The position numbers and the translations under genes were made by a program. A stretch of 47,948 nucleotides of DNA from Oceanicola sp. (lineage in GTDB: Bacteria > Pseudomonadota > Alphaproteobacteria > Rhodobacterales > Rhodobacteraceae). Under the pieces are notes generated by a model. The model did not search any database. It saw only the letters and a program-made list of their open reading frames with translations, and was not told the origin of the DNA. Numbering within the stretch: position 1 is the first letter of the stretch; each line of letters starts with the position of its first letter. This document shows positions 7,837 through 15,910 of this stretch, piece after piece. The DNA is taken from assembly GCA_022447275.1 (NCBI GenBank), contig JAKVBK010000023.1:1-47948 (forward strand). The letters are read 5' to 3'.

Positions 7837-8907
7837 ATGATCAAAGGACTAACCACAGCGGCACTGACAGCCGCATTCCTGGTGGGCGGCGCGGCCTCCA
7901 CTTGGGCTGGCGGGCACGAGATGACCCTGCGCGCCACGGCCAACTCCAACGAGAACGACGAAGACTATGACGGCCTCGTTGTCTTCAAAAACTACGTTGA
8001 GTCGGCTTCCAACGGTGCCATCAAGGTAGAACTGTTCATCGGCACGCAGCTGTGCTCGAACGGCGCAGAGTGCCTGGCCGGTGTGGCCGATGGCGGGATC
8101 GACATCTATGTGTCGACCTCCGGTGGCTCCTCGGGCATTTTCCCCTTCGTACAGGTGCTCGACCTGCCCTACCTGATGGCGGATGACCGCGTCGCGGAAG
8201 CGGCCCTGGCCAACGGCTCGCCGCTGGTCAAGAAGATGCAGGAAATGACGCTGACAAACTCCGAAGGCGCCATCCGCCTGATGACCGTCGGCAACACTGG
8301 CGGCTGGCGCAACTTTGCCAACACGCAGCGCCGCGTTCAGGGCCCGGGTGACATGGACGGCCTGAAGATCCGGACCGTGGTTGCTGACCTGCCCCAGGAA
8401 CTGGTGCGTGCTCTGGGCGCTGCCCCCACGCCGATCCCGTGGCCCGAGCTGTTCACCTCGTTCCAGACCGGCGTTGTTGAAGGCTCCAAGAACGGCATCA
8501 CCGACATCATGAACATGAAGTTCCCCGATGCCGGCCTGCAGTATGTGACGCTGGACGGCCATGCCTACATGGGCGCTCTGTGGTTCATGAACAACGAGAA
8601 GTTCATAGCGATGGATCCGGCCATGCGGCGCGTGATCGTGAACGGCTTCTACCAGCTGCAGCAGGCCACCTTTGCCTCGCCCAAGCGCAAGTCGATCCAG
8701 GCCTACGAAGATTTCGTCGCCGGTGGTGGTGATCTCTATGTGCCGAGCCCGGAAGAAAAAGCGGCCTTCAAGGAAGCCGCCGCACCGGTGTTTGACTGGT
8801 TCACTGCCAATGTCGATGGCGGCGCCGAGATCCTCGAGGCCATGAATGCTGCCGTGGCCGAGGCCGAAGCCGAGATCAACATGGTCATGGACGCCGAGCT
8901 TGAATAA
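7837..8907 (+). CDS. TRAP transporter substrate-binding protein (DctP family), first system
   Basis: This 356-residue periplasmic binding protein has a cleavable signal peptide ending in A-S-T-W-A-G. The family's key region M-D-G-L-K-I-R-T-V (near 170-178) contains the conserved arginine that binds the substrate carboxylate in DctP proteins. G-V-V-E-G-S-K-N-G around 211-219 is also typical. GGGAGAG precedes the ATG by five bases. It is the last gene of the Q-M-P unit and ends just before a strong terminator. Ligands of the family are mostly carboxylates and sulfonates. Next to an SsuD-like enzyme a sulfonate is attractive but unproven. Confidence 0.93.
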   Translation: MIKGLTTAALTAAFLVGGAASTWAGGHEMTLRATANSNENDEDYDGLVVFKNYVESASNGAIKVELFIGTQLCSNGAECLAGVADGGIDIYVSTSGGSSGIFPFVQVLDLPYLMADDRVAEAALANGSPLVKKMQEMTLTNSEGAIRLMTVGNTGGWRNFANTQRRVQGPGDMDGLKIRTVVADLPQELVRALGAAPTPIPWPELFTSFQTGVVEGSKNGITDIMNMKFPDAGLQYVTLDGHAYMGALWFMNNEKFIAMDPAMRRVIVNGFYQLQQATFASPKRKSIQAYEDFVAGGGDLYVPSPEEKAAFKEAAAPVFDWFTANVDGGAEILEAMNAAVAEAEAEINMVMDAELE

Positions 8908-8928
8908 GCGCGCCCCCTCCTGAACAGG

Positions 8929-8958
8929 AAAAGCCCGGGCCGCATGCCCGGGCTTTTT
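8929..8958 (+). terminator. Strong rho-independent terminator after the first TRAP operon
   Basis: A perfect 12-bp stem (AAAAGCCCGGGC at 8929-8940, GCCCGGGCTTTT at 8946-8957) with a 5-base loop and a terminal T-run follows dctP by about 20 bases. The A-tract on the left arm means it may also act on the opposite strand, where the Sel1-like gene ends at 9021. Confidence 0.9.
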
Positions 8959-9020
8959 CGTTGGCGCAGTGTCTCTGCGCAGGTTGCCAGCACGCCACGC
9001 AGGGCAGCGCGCCCCGCGCC

Positions 9021-9527
9021 CTAACGGAACGGATACATCCACACCTTGTAGTCATCGACAAGGATCAGGGCTTCCTCGATCTCCTCTTGGGTCATCTTCT
9101 TGACCACCTCTTCGAGGCTGATGGCTGCATCGGGATCCCCGCCAATGGCCGACAGCGTGTACCACATATAGGCCCGCACCAGATCCGGTGCCGGCATGCC
9201 CAGCCCCAGTTCGTAATACCAGCCCACCCCGGACTGCGCGCCCGGATGCCCCTTCATGGACGCCCTGAGATACCACTCGAATGCACGCCGATAATCCTTC
9301 TCAACGCCCAGCCCCAGCGCATAAATGACGCCGATCCATTCCTCCGCATCGGCGTTGCCGGAACGCGCTGCCGGCCAGAACACATCATAGGCCTCTTCAA
9401 ACCGCCCCGCCTCCATCAGATCGCGCGCATCCTCGACTGTAAGGCGTTGCTCTGCGGCGGCAGGCAATGCTAGGCTGATGGCGAGGAAAGGCCCCTGCAA
9501 AAAGGTGAGGATTTTCAGGTGCGTCAC
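9021..9527 (-). CDS. Secreted Sel1/TPR-like repeat protein
   Basis: This 168-residue protein has a signal peptide of about 22 residues ending in A-L-P-A-A-A, followed by short helical repeats of Sel1 type: W-I-G-V-I-Y-A-L-G-L-G-V-E-K-D-Y and G-V-G-W-Y-Y-E-L-G-L-G-M-P-A-P-D-L are consecutive units. I chose the GTG at 9525-9527, with AAGGGA about eight bases upstream, because it places the signal peptide at the N-terminus. An ATG at 9645-9647 would add 40 residues that do not look like coding sequence. Such proteins act as periplasmic scaffolds, but the function here is unknown. The start overlaps the divergent cytochrome c peroxidase start by nine bases. Confidence 0.7.
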   Translation of the reverse strand: MTHLKILTFLQGPFLAISLALPAAAEQRLTVEDARDLMEAGRFEEAYDVFWPAARSGNADAEEWIGVIYALGLGVEKDYRRAFEWYLRASMKGHPGAQSGVGWYYELGLGMPAPDLVRAYMWYTLSAIGGDPDAAISLEEVVKKMTQEEIEEALILVDDYKVWMYPFR

Positions 9528-10877
9528 GTTGTTTTCCCTTTTGTATTCAGCATCTTTGCCTCGTCCGTATTGGCAGGCGATGTGCCTGCCCCTCTGCGCG
9601 CGGATGACTTCCGCCACCATGACCCCAAGCAGGTCAAGCTCGGGCAACTGCTGTTCTACGATAAAGTCCTGTCAGGCAATCGCAATATCGCCTGTGGCAC
9701 ATGCCACCACCATGATCTTGCGGGCACTGATGGGCTGTCGTTGGGGATTGGTGAGGGTGGCGAAGGCGTGGGGCACGCCCGGTTGCCGGGTGCGGGCGAG
9801 AGCCGGATCGCCAAGCGGGTGCCGCGCAACGCACCGGGCCTTTGGAACCTTGGGCACAAGGATATCGCTGTCCTGTTCCATGATGGCCGTCTTTCCGTGT
9901 CCAACCTCTTTGGGAACGGGTTTGACAGCCCCGCTGAGGAGTTCCTGCCGCAGGGGCTTGCCTCCATTACGGCCGCCCAGGCCTTGCTGCCTCTGACCGC
10001 CGAGTTTGAAATGGCAGGCAACGTCGGCGAAAACGAGGTGATTGGCGCCGTGCGCGACAGGATCGATCTCGGCTGGCCCATTCTGGCCAAACGGGTGCGC
10101 GTTATCCCCGAATACGGGGAGATGTTCGTCGATGCTTTTGACCATATCGAAGCGGCCGAAGACGTCAGCATTGTGGAGATCGGCAATGCACTGGGGGCCT
10201 TCATCGAAACAGAGTGGCGCAATTTCGACAGCCCATTCGATGCCTACCTCGCCGGGGACGCCACCGCACTGGACCCGACCCAGACGCGTGGAATGGAGCT
10301 GTTTTACGGCCCTGCGGGCTGTGCCAACTGCCACAGTGGTCCGCTGCTGAGCGACATGCAGTTTCATGCGCTGGCCTTGCCCCAGTTCGGGCCCGGACGC
10401 ACGCGCCAGTTCGATCCCTATGCCCGCGATGTCGGCCGCATGGGCGAGACGGACCGCTTGGAGGATGCTTACCGTTTCCGGACGCCGTCCCTGCGCAACG
10501 TGGCCCTGACCGCGCCCTACGGCCACAACGGCGCATATGCCACGCTGGAAGGCATCGTGGCCCATCACGCCCAACCTTTGGTGCAACTGGCCGCATGGCA
10601 GGAAGGCAATGCCCAACTGCCCGATGTGCCGTGGCTGGAGGCCATCGATTTCGTGATCCGCGACGACAGGCTTGAGGCTGCCCGCCACCGCTCGGTTTTG
10701 GATATCACCCCGGTGGCCCTGTCAGCCAGCGAGCAGGCCGATATCGTGGCGTTTCTGAAGGCCTTAACCGGTGAAACCAGCGCCACCCGTCCGCTGGGTC
10801 GTCCCACCTCCGTGCCGTCTGGCTTGCCAGTCGATCTGGCTGCGAATGCCCCCTCCGAAGGGGCTGCAGGCCAGTAA
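9519..10877 (+). CDS. Di-haem cytochrome c peroxidase / MauG family protein
   Basis: This 452-residue periplasmic protein has an N-terminal signal peptide (cleavage probably after A-S-S-V-L-A, residue 19) and two haem c sites: C59-x-x-C62-H63 and C268-x-x-C271-H272. R-T-P-S-L-R-N-V-A-L-T-A-P-Y-G-H-N-G at 321-338 is the family hallmark between the second haem and the C-terminus. Members reduce hydrogen peroxide or carry out long-range oxidations as MauG does. The start is a GTG at 9519 with GGTGAGG eight bases upstream. The start overlaps that of the Sel1-like gene on the other strand. A low-complexity tail of about 30 residues follows the domain. Peroxidase versus MauG-like function is not decidable here. 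Confidence 0.9.
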   Translation: MRHVVFPFVFSIFASSVLAGDVPAPLRADDFRHHDPKQVKLGQLLFYDKVLSGNRNIACGTCHHHDLAGTDGLSLGIGEGGEGVGHARLPGAGESRIAKRVPRNAPGLWNLGHKDIAVLFHDGRLSVSNLFGNGFDSPAEEFLPQGLASITAAQALLPLTAEFEMAGNVGENEVIGAVRDRIDLGWPILAKRVRVIPEYGEMFVDAFDHIEAAEDVSIVEIGNALGAFIETEWRNFDSPFDAYLAGDATALDPTQTRGMELFYGPAGCANCHSGPLLSDMQFHALALPQFGPGRTRQFDPYARDVGRMGETDRLEDAYRFRTPSLRNVALTAPYGHNGAYATLEGIVAHHAQPLVQLAAWQEGNAQLPDVPWLEAIDFVIRDDRLEAARHRSVLDITPVALSASEQADIVAFLKALTGETSATRPLGRPTSVPSGLPVDLAANAPSEGAAGQ

Positions 10878-10933
10878 ACCAATCCCGCTTAAACGCACGC
10901 CATGCGCGGGGGCCACGCGATGGGCGCGCGGGC

Positions 10934-11530
10934 TTATCTGCCTGGTGGAAACAGGGTCGCCAAAGCCACCACAGCCAACATCAGCCCGGCCATGGTCATA
11001 TTGATCGCCCGTTGCGTGCGCGGAGGCAAATCCAGCGCGTTCACACGGATACCAACCCAGAGCCACAGGAAATGGATCGGCAGCCAGATCAGGTTGATGA
11101 TCACAAATTTCGCTGCCATCTCGGCGAGGGGCGCACTCTCCCAAAAAGCAAAACCGGAAAACAGAGAAGTGTTAAAAACATAGGCCTTGGGATTGATGGC
11201 CTGAAGCGCGATCCCGCCCATCAGGCCCGGCGGTGACGCGCGCGAAATAAAGGCGATTTGGCTGCCGGCCAAAGCGATCCGGGCCGCAATGTAGACCAGA
11301 TACAGGATTGACGCGCCATAGAGCAGCACGCGCAATCTCGGATCCGCCAGCATGGCCGCGGCGAGGCCCGTGACAACCGCCAGCGCCACAAGATTGGTCC
11401 CCATCCAGAGGCCCATCACATAGCGCGCCCCCGGCCGCACCCCGAACGCCGCCCCGACACCTGCAGTCGACAGCACACCCGGCCCCGGCGTGATCAAAAG
11501 GAAAAAGACAGCAAGCGCAAAGATCAGCAT
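10934..11530 (-). CDS. LysE/RhtB family exporter
   Basis: This 198-residue membrane protein has about six hydrophobic helices and the family's N-terminal motif T-P-G-P-G-V-L at 14-20, followed by G-A-A-F-G-V-R-P-G. N-P-K-A-Y-V-F near the middle is also typical. These proteins export amino acids or related small molecules driven by the proton gradient. It stands alone, convergent with the peroxidase gene (56 bases between) and divergent from parE. The substrate cannot be read from sequence. Confidence 0.9.
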   Translation of the reverse strand: MLIFALAVFFLLITPGPGVLSTAGVGAAFGVRPGARYVMGLWMGTNLVALAVVTGLAAAMLADPRLRVLLYGASILYLVYIAARIALAGSQIAFISRASPPGLMGGIALQAINPKAYVFNTSLFSGFAFWESAPLAEMAAKFVIINLIWLPIHFLWLWVGIRVNALDLPPRTQRAINMTMAGLMLAVVALATLFPPGR

Positions 11531-11711
11531 GGCTCAGACCTAGCAAACTGCACTGCAACAACAAGCCACCAACCTCTACAAAGACAGACGGGGCGCAAGA
11601 TCCGTGATGAAATGTGGCCGGCTTGGCGATTGAGCCTGCCCTGCCGCTTTCCCTCCCTCCAAGGCCCTGCCATACTGGCGCAAACACCTAAGGCGAAATC
11701 GAGCAGCACCG

Positions 11712-13670
11712 ATGTCCGACGATCTTCTCTCCGGGGGCACCTCCCCCGCCTATGATGCCTCTTCGATCGAGGTTCTCGAAGGGCTCGAGCCGGTGCGCAA
11801 GCGCCCGGGCATGTATATCGGCGGCACCGATGAGCGCGCCCTGCACCACCTTGTGGCAGAGGTGCTCGACAACTCGATGGACGAGGCCGTGGCCGGCCAT
11901 GCCAATCGCATCGAGGTGGAATTGCATGCGGATCACTCGATCACGATCCGGGACAATGGACGCGGCATTCCCACCGATCCTCACCCCAAGTTCCCCGGCA
12001 AATCCGCTCTGGAGGTCATCCTGTGCACGCTGCATGCGGGCGGCAAGTTTTCTGGCAAGGCGTATCAGACATCCGGGGGTCTGCACGGCGTGGGGGCCTC
12101 CGTGGTCAACGCCCTGTCCGACAGCATGGTGGTGCAAGTTGCCCGTGACAAACGCCTGTTTGAGCAGTCCTTTTCACGCGGTCTGCCGCTGGGCCCTGTC
12201 GCCGAGGTGGGCGCGGCCCCAAACCGGCGCGGCACCACAGTCACCTTTCACCCAGACGCCGAGATTTTTGGCAAGCTGAAGCTAAAGCCCAGCCGCCTGT
12301 TCAAATCCATCCGCTCCAAGGCCTATTTGTTCTCGGGGGTTGAGATCCGTTGGAAATCCGCGGTGGATGACGGCGAAACGCCGTTGCAGGCCACCTTCCA
12401 TTTCCCCGGCGGCCTGAAGGATTACTTGGTGGAAACCCTCGGGTCCGCCACGACCTATGCAGAAAGCGCTTTTGCCGGCAAGGTCGAGTTTGCCGGGCGC
12501 TTTGATGAGCCCGGTTCGGTGGAATGGGCAATCGATTGGACGCCGTCACGCGACGGCTTCCTGCAAAGCTACTGCAACACGGTGCCAACGCCCGAAGGGG
12601 GCACCCATGTCAGCGGTTTCTGGGCGGCGATCCTGAAGGGCATCCGGGCCTATGGCGAGTTGGCTGGCAATCGCAAAGCTGCGCAGATCACCCGCGAAGA
12701 CCTGATCTCGGGCGGGTGCGCGCTGGTTTCATGTTTCATCCGTGACCCCGCCTTTGTCGGCCAGACGAAAGACCGGCTCAGCACTGAGGCCGCGGCGAAA
12801 ATGGTCGAGGCTTCGGTCCGCGATCATTTTGATAACTGGCTGGCGGCTGATCCGAAATCTGCGGGGGCCATTCTGGATTTCCTCGTGCTGCGCGCCGAGG
12901 AGCGCCTGCGCCGCCGTCAGGAAAAGGAAACCGCCCGGAAATCCGCCACCAAGCGGCTGCGCCTGCCCGGCAAACTGGTGGATTGTTCCCAGTCAGCGCG
13001 CGATGGCACCGAACTTTTCATCGTCGAGGGCGACAGCGCGGGTGGGTCTGCCAAGATGGCCCGCAACCGCGAAACACAGGCCCTCCTGCCCCTGCGCGGC
13101 AAGATCCTGAACGTGTTGGGCGCGGCCTCCTCCAAGCTGGGATCAAATGCAGAAATCTCCGATCTGTGTCAGGCTTTGGGCGTGGGCATCGGCACCAAGT
13201 TCAACATTGATGATCTGCGCTACGACAAGGTCATCATCATGACCGACGCTGATGTCGACGGGGCGCATATTGCCTCGCTCCTGATGACATTCTTCTTTAC
13301 CCAAATGCGCCCGATGATCGATGCGGGCCATCTCTATCTGGCGTGCCCGCCTCTGTTTCGTCTGACGCAGGGCGCTAAGCGGCACTATTGCCTCGACGAG
13401 GCCGAGCGGGACAGTTGGCTGAGCAAAGGGCTGGGGGGCAAAGGTCGTATCGATGTGAGCCGCTTCAAAGGCTTGGGTGAGATGGATGCCAAAGACCTCA
13501 AGGAAACCACCATGGACCCTGCCTCGCGCAAGCTGATCCGCGTCAGCATCGACGAGGACGAGCCGGGCGAAACCCGTGATCTGGTCGAAAGGCTGATGGG
13601 CAAAAAGCCAGAGCTGCGCTTTCAGTATATTCAGGAAAACGCCCGCTTCGTGGACGAACTGGACGTGTAA
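11712..13670 (+). CDS. parE: DNA topoisomerase IV subunit B
   Basis: This 652-residue type II topoisomerase ATPase/TOPRIM subunit partners with ParC to unlink daughter chromosomes. The GHKL ATPase domain starts with G-L-E-P-V-R-K-R-P-G-M-Y-I-G and contains E-V-L-D-N-S-M-D-E-A and D-N-G-R-G-I-P. The G-G-L-H-G-V-G-A-S-V-V-N-A-L loop follows. The TOPRIM domain has I-V-E-G-D-S-A-G-G-S-A and T-D-A-D-V-D-G-A-H-I. The C-terminus Q-Y-I-Q-E-N-A-R-F-V-D-E-L-D-V fits. Length and the absence of a GyrB-type C-terminal insertion favour ParE over GyrB. It is the one clear housekeeping gene in the window. It sits alone, divergent from the exporter and flanked by catabolic units. Confidence 0.95.
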   Translation: MSDDLLSGGTSPAYDASSIEVLEGLEPVRKRPGMYIGGTDERALHHLVAEVLDNSMDEAVAGHANRIEVELHADHSITIRDNGRGIPTDPHPKFPGKSALEVILCTLHAGGKFSGKAYQTSGGLHGVGASVVNALSDSMVVQVARDKRLFEQSFSRGLPLGPVAEVGAAPNRRGTTVTFHPDAEIFGKLKLKPSRLFKSIRSKAYLFSGVEIRWKSAVDDGETPLQATFHFPGGLKDYLVETLGSATTYAESAFAGKVEFAGRFDEPGSVEWAIDWTPSRDGFLQSYCNTVPTPEGGTHVSGFWAAILKGIRAYGELAGNRKAAQITREDLISGGCALVSCFIRDPAFVGQTKDRLSTEAAAKMVEASVRDHFDNWLAADPKSAGAILDFLVLRAEERLRRRQEKETARKSATKRLRLPGKLVDCSQSARDGTELFIVEGDSAGGSAKMARNRETQALLPLRGKILNVLGAASSKLGSNAEISDLCQALGVGIGTKFNIDDLRYDKVIIMTDADVDGAHIASLLMTFFFTQMRPMIDAGHLYLACPPLFRLTQGAKRHYCLDEAERDSWLSKGLGGKGRIDVSRFKGLGEMDAKDLKETTMDPASRKLIRVSIDEDEPGETRDLVERLMGKKPELRFQYIQENARFVDELDV

Positions 13671-13933
13671 GTCTGTTCAGCAGCCCCCGCAGCACAGTGC
13701 AGAACGTCGAAAGTTCTGTCGAAGGGGCCTTGCAGGTGCGTCTCAACGGCGTCACCCGCGGTGTCTTTGCTGGGCGGCTCGGGCGACAGGTTGGCGTATC
13801 AGGATCTCCAGGTCCGCCCTGCCCTGTCACGCGCTTGCCAAGCGATCGGGGGCCCGCACCGGGCATAGGGCATCCGCGCAAAAGGCGCAGCAGTCCCTAG
13901 GCCTATGGATTGTCCGCCGCGCCCGGTACATGG

Positions 13934-14851
13934 CTAGAGATCGAGCGCCGCCAGTTTGACCTTCTGGCGGGCGATCAACCGCGTCACCTCGGCCACCGCT
14001 TCCGGACGCAGGCCCGCCCCCGGTGCCCGCAAAGTCGGGCTGGCGATCGCGCCCCGCTCGGCCAGAATGAACTTGCGGATCGCCAAGCCAAGACCGGGCT
14101 GCAACTCATAACGCACCAAGGCCAGATAGGCATCAAAGATATCCAAGGCACGGGCTTTGTCACCCGCGGTATGGGCTTCGATCACTTGCGCCATCATCTC
14201 GGGATAGGAAAAGCCGGTCATGGCGCCATCGGCGCCGCGCTCCATTTCCTCAGGCAGAAACAGGCCACCATTCCCGCACAGGATGCTGATCCGCCGGGAC
14301 CCACCCTGTGACGCGGCCCGCAGCGTGCTGATCTTGTCGAGCCCGGGCCAATCCTCGTGCTTGAGCATGACGCAGGTTGGGCAGTCCTCAACGATGCGCA
14401 GGATCACCGACGGGGCAATCTGAACCCCGGTAGCCTGCGGAAAATCCTGCAATACGAAGGGGATTTCACCGAGCGCGTTGGCCACATTGCGGTAGTAGCT
14501 CAGGATTTGGTCATCGGTTTGCAACGTCCAAGGCGGGGCGACCATGGCGCCGGCAGCCCCTGCCTCCATGGCCTCATCCGCCAAGGCTTTCATCGGGGCC
14601 AGACCCGCAGCAGAGACCCCAACGATCACCGGCACGCCGGCCCGCGCCGTCACACGGCGCACCACCGAAATGGCCTCGGCAGCCGACAATTTGCCCGCCT
14701 CGCCCATCATGCCCAGGATTGTCAGGCCCGTTGCCCCCTTTTCGAGATAGAAATCCGTGACACGGTCGAGGCTGTCGAGATCCAGAGACCCATCCGGCAG
14801 AAACGGGGTAACAGCAATGGTGAAAACGCCTGTCTCAGTGCCATCAATCAT
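13934..14851 (-). CDS. DapA/NanA-family lyase with non-canonical active site
   Basis: This 305-residue class I TIM-barrel lyase or aldolase has its Schiff-base lysine at K164 (V-M-L-K-H-E-D). The usual G-T-T-G-E signature is G-M-M-G-E at 48-52. The tyrosine of Y-N-x-P is absent, because the equivalent stretch reads L-Q-D-F-P (134-138). It is therefore unlikely to be a dihydrodipicolinate synthase and more likely cleaves or decarboxylates a different 2-oxo acid. The ATG at 14851 has AAAGGAG upstream and overlaps the racemase gene by eight bases. It is the last gene of the hydantoinase operon, so its substrate is probably a product of ring opening. That is inference from context. Confidence 0.82.
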   Translation of the reverse strand: MIDGTETGVFTIAVTPFLPDGSLDLDSLDRVTDFYLEKGATGLTILGMMGEAGKLSAAEAISVVRRVTARAGVPVIVGVSAAGLAPMKALADEAMEAGAAGAMVAPPWTLQTDDQILSYYRNVANALGEIPFVLQDFPQATGVQIAPSVILRIVEDCPTCVMLKHEDWPGLDKISTLRAASQGGSRRISILCGNGGLFLPEEMERGADGAMTGFSYPEMMAQVIEAHTAGDKARALDIFDAYLALVRYELQPGLGLAIRKFILAERGAIASPTLRAPGAGLRPEAVAEVTRLIARQKVKLAALDL

Positions 14852-15524
14852 TCGGGGCTCCTTTTTTCGGTCTGCGGGTAAGGTTGAGCGCGATCTGACC
14901 CAGCGCCATGGCCGCGGCGGCTTGGCAGGGCTCAACCACGGGAAGGCCGGTTTCGGCCTCCAGCGTGTCGCGGTAATCCGCCATCCCGGCACAGCCCATG
15001 ATCAACACGTCTGCCCCGTCCTCATCGCGCAGGCGATGGCCCGTTTCGATCATCGCCGTCAGGCTGCGCCCGGGCTCTGACAGTTCGGCCACCCCAAGCC
15101 CAAGCGCCCTGTCACCGGCCAGACGATCAAGAACGCCCATGGCTCCGAAGGCCCGCAAATGCCGCGGGATCGAGCCCGGCAGGATCGCAATCACACCGAA
15201 CCGCTGTCCGAGGGTAAGCGCCGTCATGACGGCGGCCTCCTGAATACCCAGAACCGGCAGGGCCGTCTGATCGCGCAGGGCGTGCAGGCCGGGATCTCCG
15301 AAGCAGGCGATAACATAACCGCTGGCATCGCTCTGGGCGGCTGCAAGCCGCAGCATGGGCGCGATTGTGAGGTCTGCCTGCACTTGGCTTTCGATACCCG
15401 GCGGCCCCTCTTCAAGCGTCAGGCACCGGATCGGCACGATGCCGCCCTGCAGGGGGATCAAGGCGCGCGCGATCCCGTCTGTAACGGATTGGCTCGAGTT
15501 GGGGTTGATCACAACAAGGCTCAT
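14844..15524 (-). CDS. Asp/Glu/hydantoin racemase family protein
   Basis: This 226-residue cofactor-independent racemase fold has both catalytic cysteines: C74 in A-C-F-G-D-P-G and C178 in M-G-C-A-G-M. The N-terminus, V-I-N-P-N-S-S, matches hydantoin racemase-type (HyuE-like) members, and so does the operon position beside a hydantoinase. It would interconvert enantiomers at an acidic alpha carbon so that a stereospecific hydrolase can use both forms. The neighbours overlap on both sides (four bases with the VOC gene, eight with the DapA-family gene). Aspartate racemase, maleate isomerase and arylmalonate decarboxylase share the fold and cannot be wholly excluded. Confidence 0.85.
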   Translation of the reverse strand: MSLVVINPNSSQSVTDGIARALIPLQGGIVPIRCLTLEEGPPGIESQVQADLTIAPMLRLAAAQSDASGYVIACFGDPGLHALRDQTALPVLGIQEAAVMTALTLGQRFGVIAILPGSIPRHLRAFGAMGVLDRLAGDRALGLGVAELSEPGRSLTAMIETGHRLRDEDGADVLIMGCAGMADYRDTLEAETGLPVVEPCQAAAAMALGQIALNLTRRPKKGAPND

Positions 15525-15910
15525 GCGCCCTCCCGTGTGGGTGTCTGGATTTCCACCTGATAACCCTCCGGGTCCGTGAAAACGAAGGCCCGGATGCCCA
15601 GCGCGGCATTCTCGAACATGTCCGAAAGCGCATCTACCTTACACTGCGCGCACCATTGGTACCACGCATCCACATCGGGCACGCGGATACACAGTTGCAC
15701 GGGTTTTTTGGCCTGCCATTTGTTCATGCCGCGGGCCTCATCGACCAGCCCAACATGGGCCCCCTCGGCAATCCGGTAAATCTTGCACCAGCCCTGGTCA
15801 ATCGCCAGCGAGAGGCCCAGTACATCCTCGTAAAACCGCATGGCGGCGGGCAGGTCCTTGTAGTAAAAAAACGTGATCGCAAGGGTGTTTTCTGCGGCAG
15901 GGCGTTGCAT
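15521..15910 (-). CDS. VOC (glyoxalase/bleomycin-resistance fold) family protein
   Basis: This 129-residue protein is made of two beta-alpha-beta-beta-beta repeats. The first opens I-T-F-F-Y-K-D-L-P-A-A-M-R-F-Y-E-D-V-L-G-L and the second contains F-V-F-T-D-P-E-G-Y-Q-V-E-I-Q. The final E in V-E-I-Q is a normal metal ligand of the fold. VOC proteins include isomerases, lyases and dioxygenases, and the sequence does not say which. It is translationally coupled to the hydantoinase (one-base overlap) and to the racemase (four-base overlap), so a step in the same pathway is likely, for example isomerisation or ring opening. Confidence 0.85.
   Translation of the reverse strand: MQRPAAENTLAITFFYYKDLPAAMRFYEDVLGLSLAIDQGWCKIYRIAEGAHVGLVDEARGMNKWQAKKPVQLCIRVPDVDAWYQWCAQCKVDALSDMFENAALGIRAFVFTDPEGYQVEIQTPTREGA

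Noticed and set aside
11712-13670. Calling this gene gyrB
   Set aside because: The length (652 residues) and C-terminal region fit ParE, and the typical longer GyrB C-terminal part is absent.
13671-13933. A 67-codon frame between parE and the DapA-family gene
   Set aside because: It has no ribosome binding site and a composition typical of chance frames in GC-rich spacers. The region is most likely non-coding.
13934-14851. Calling this gene dapA
   Set aside because: The T-T motif and the Y-N-x-P tyrosine of dihydrodipicolinate synthase are missing and the operon is catabolic.
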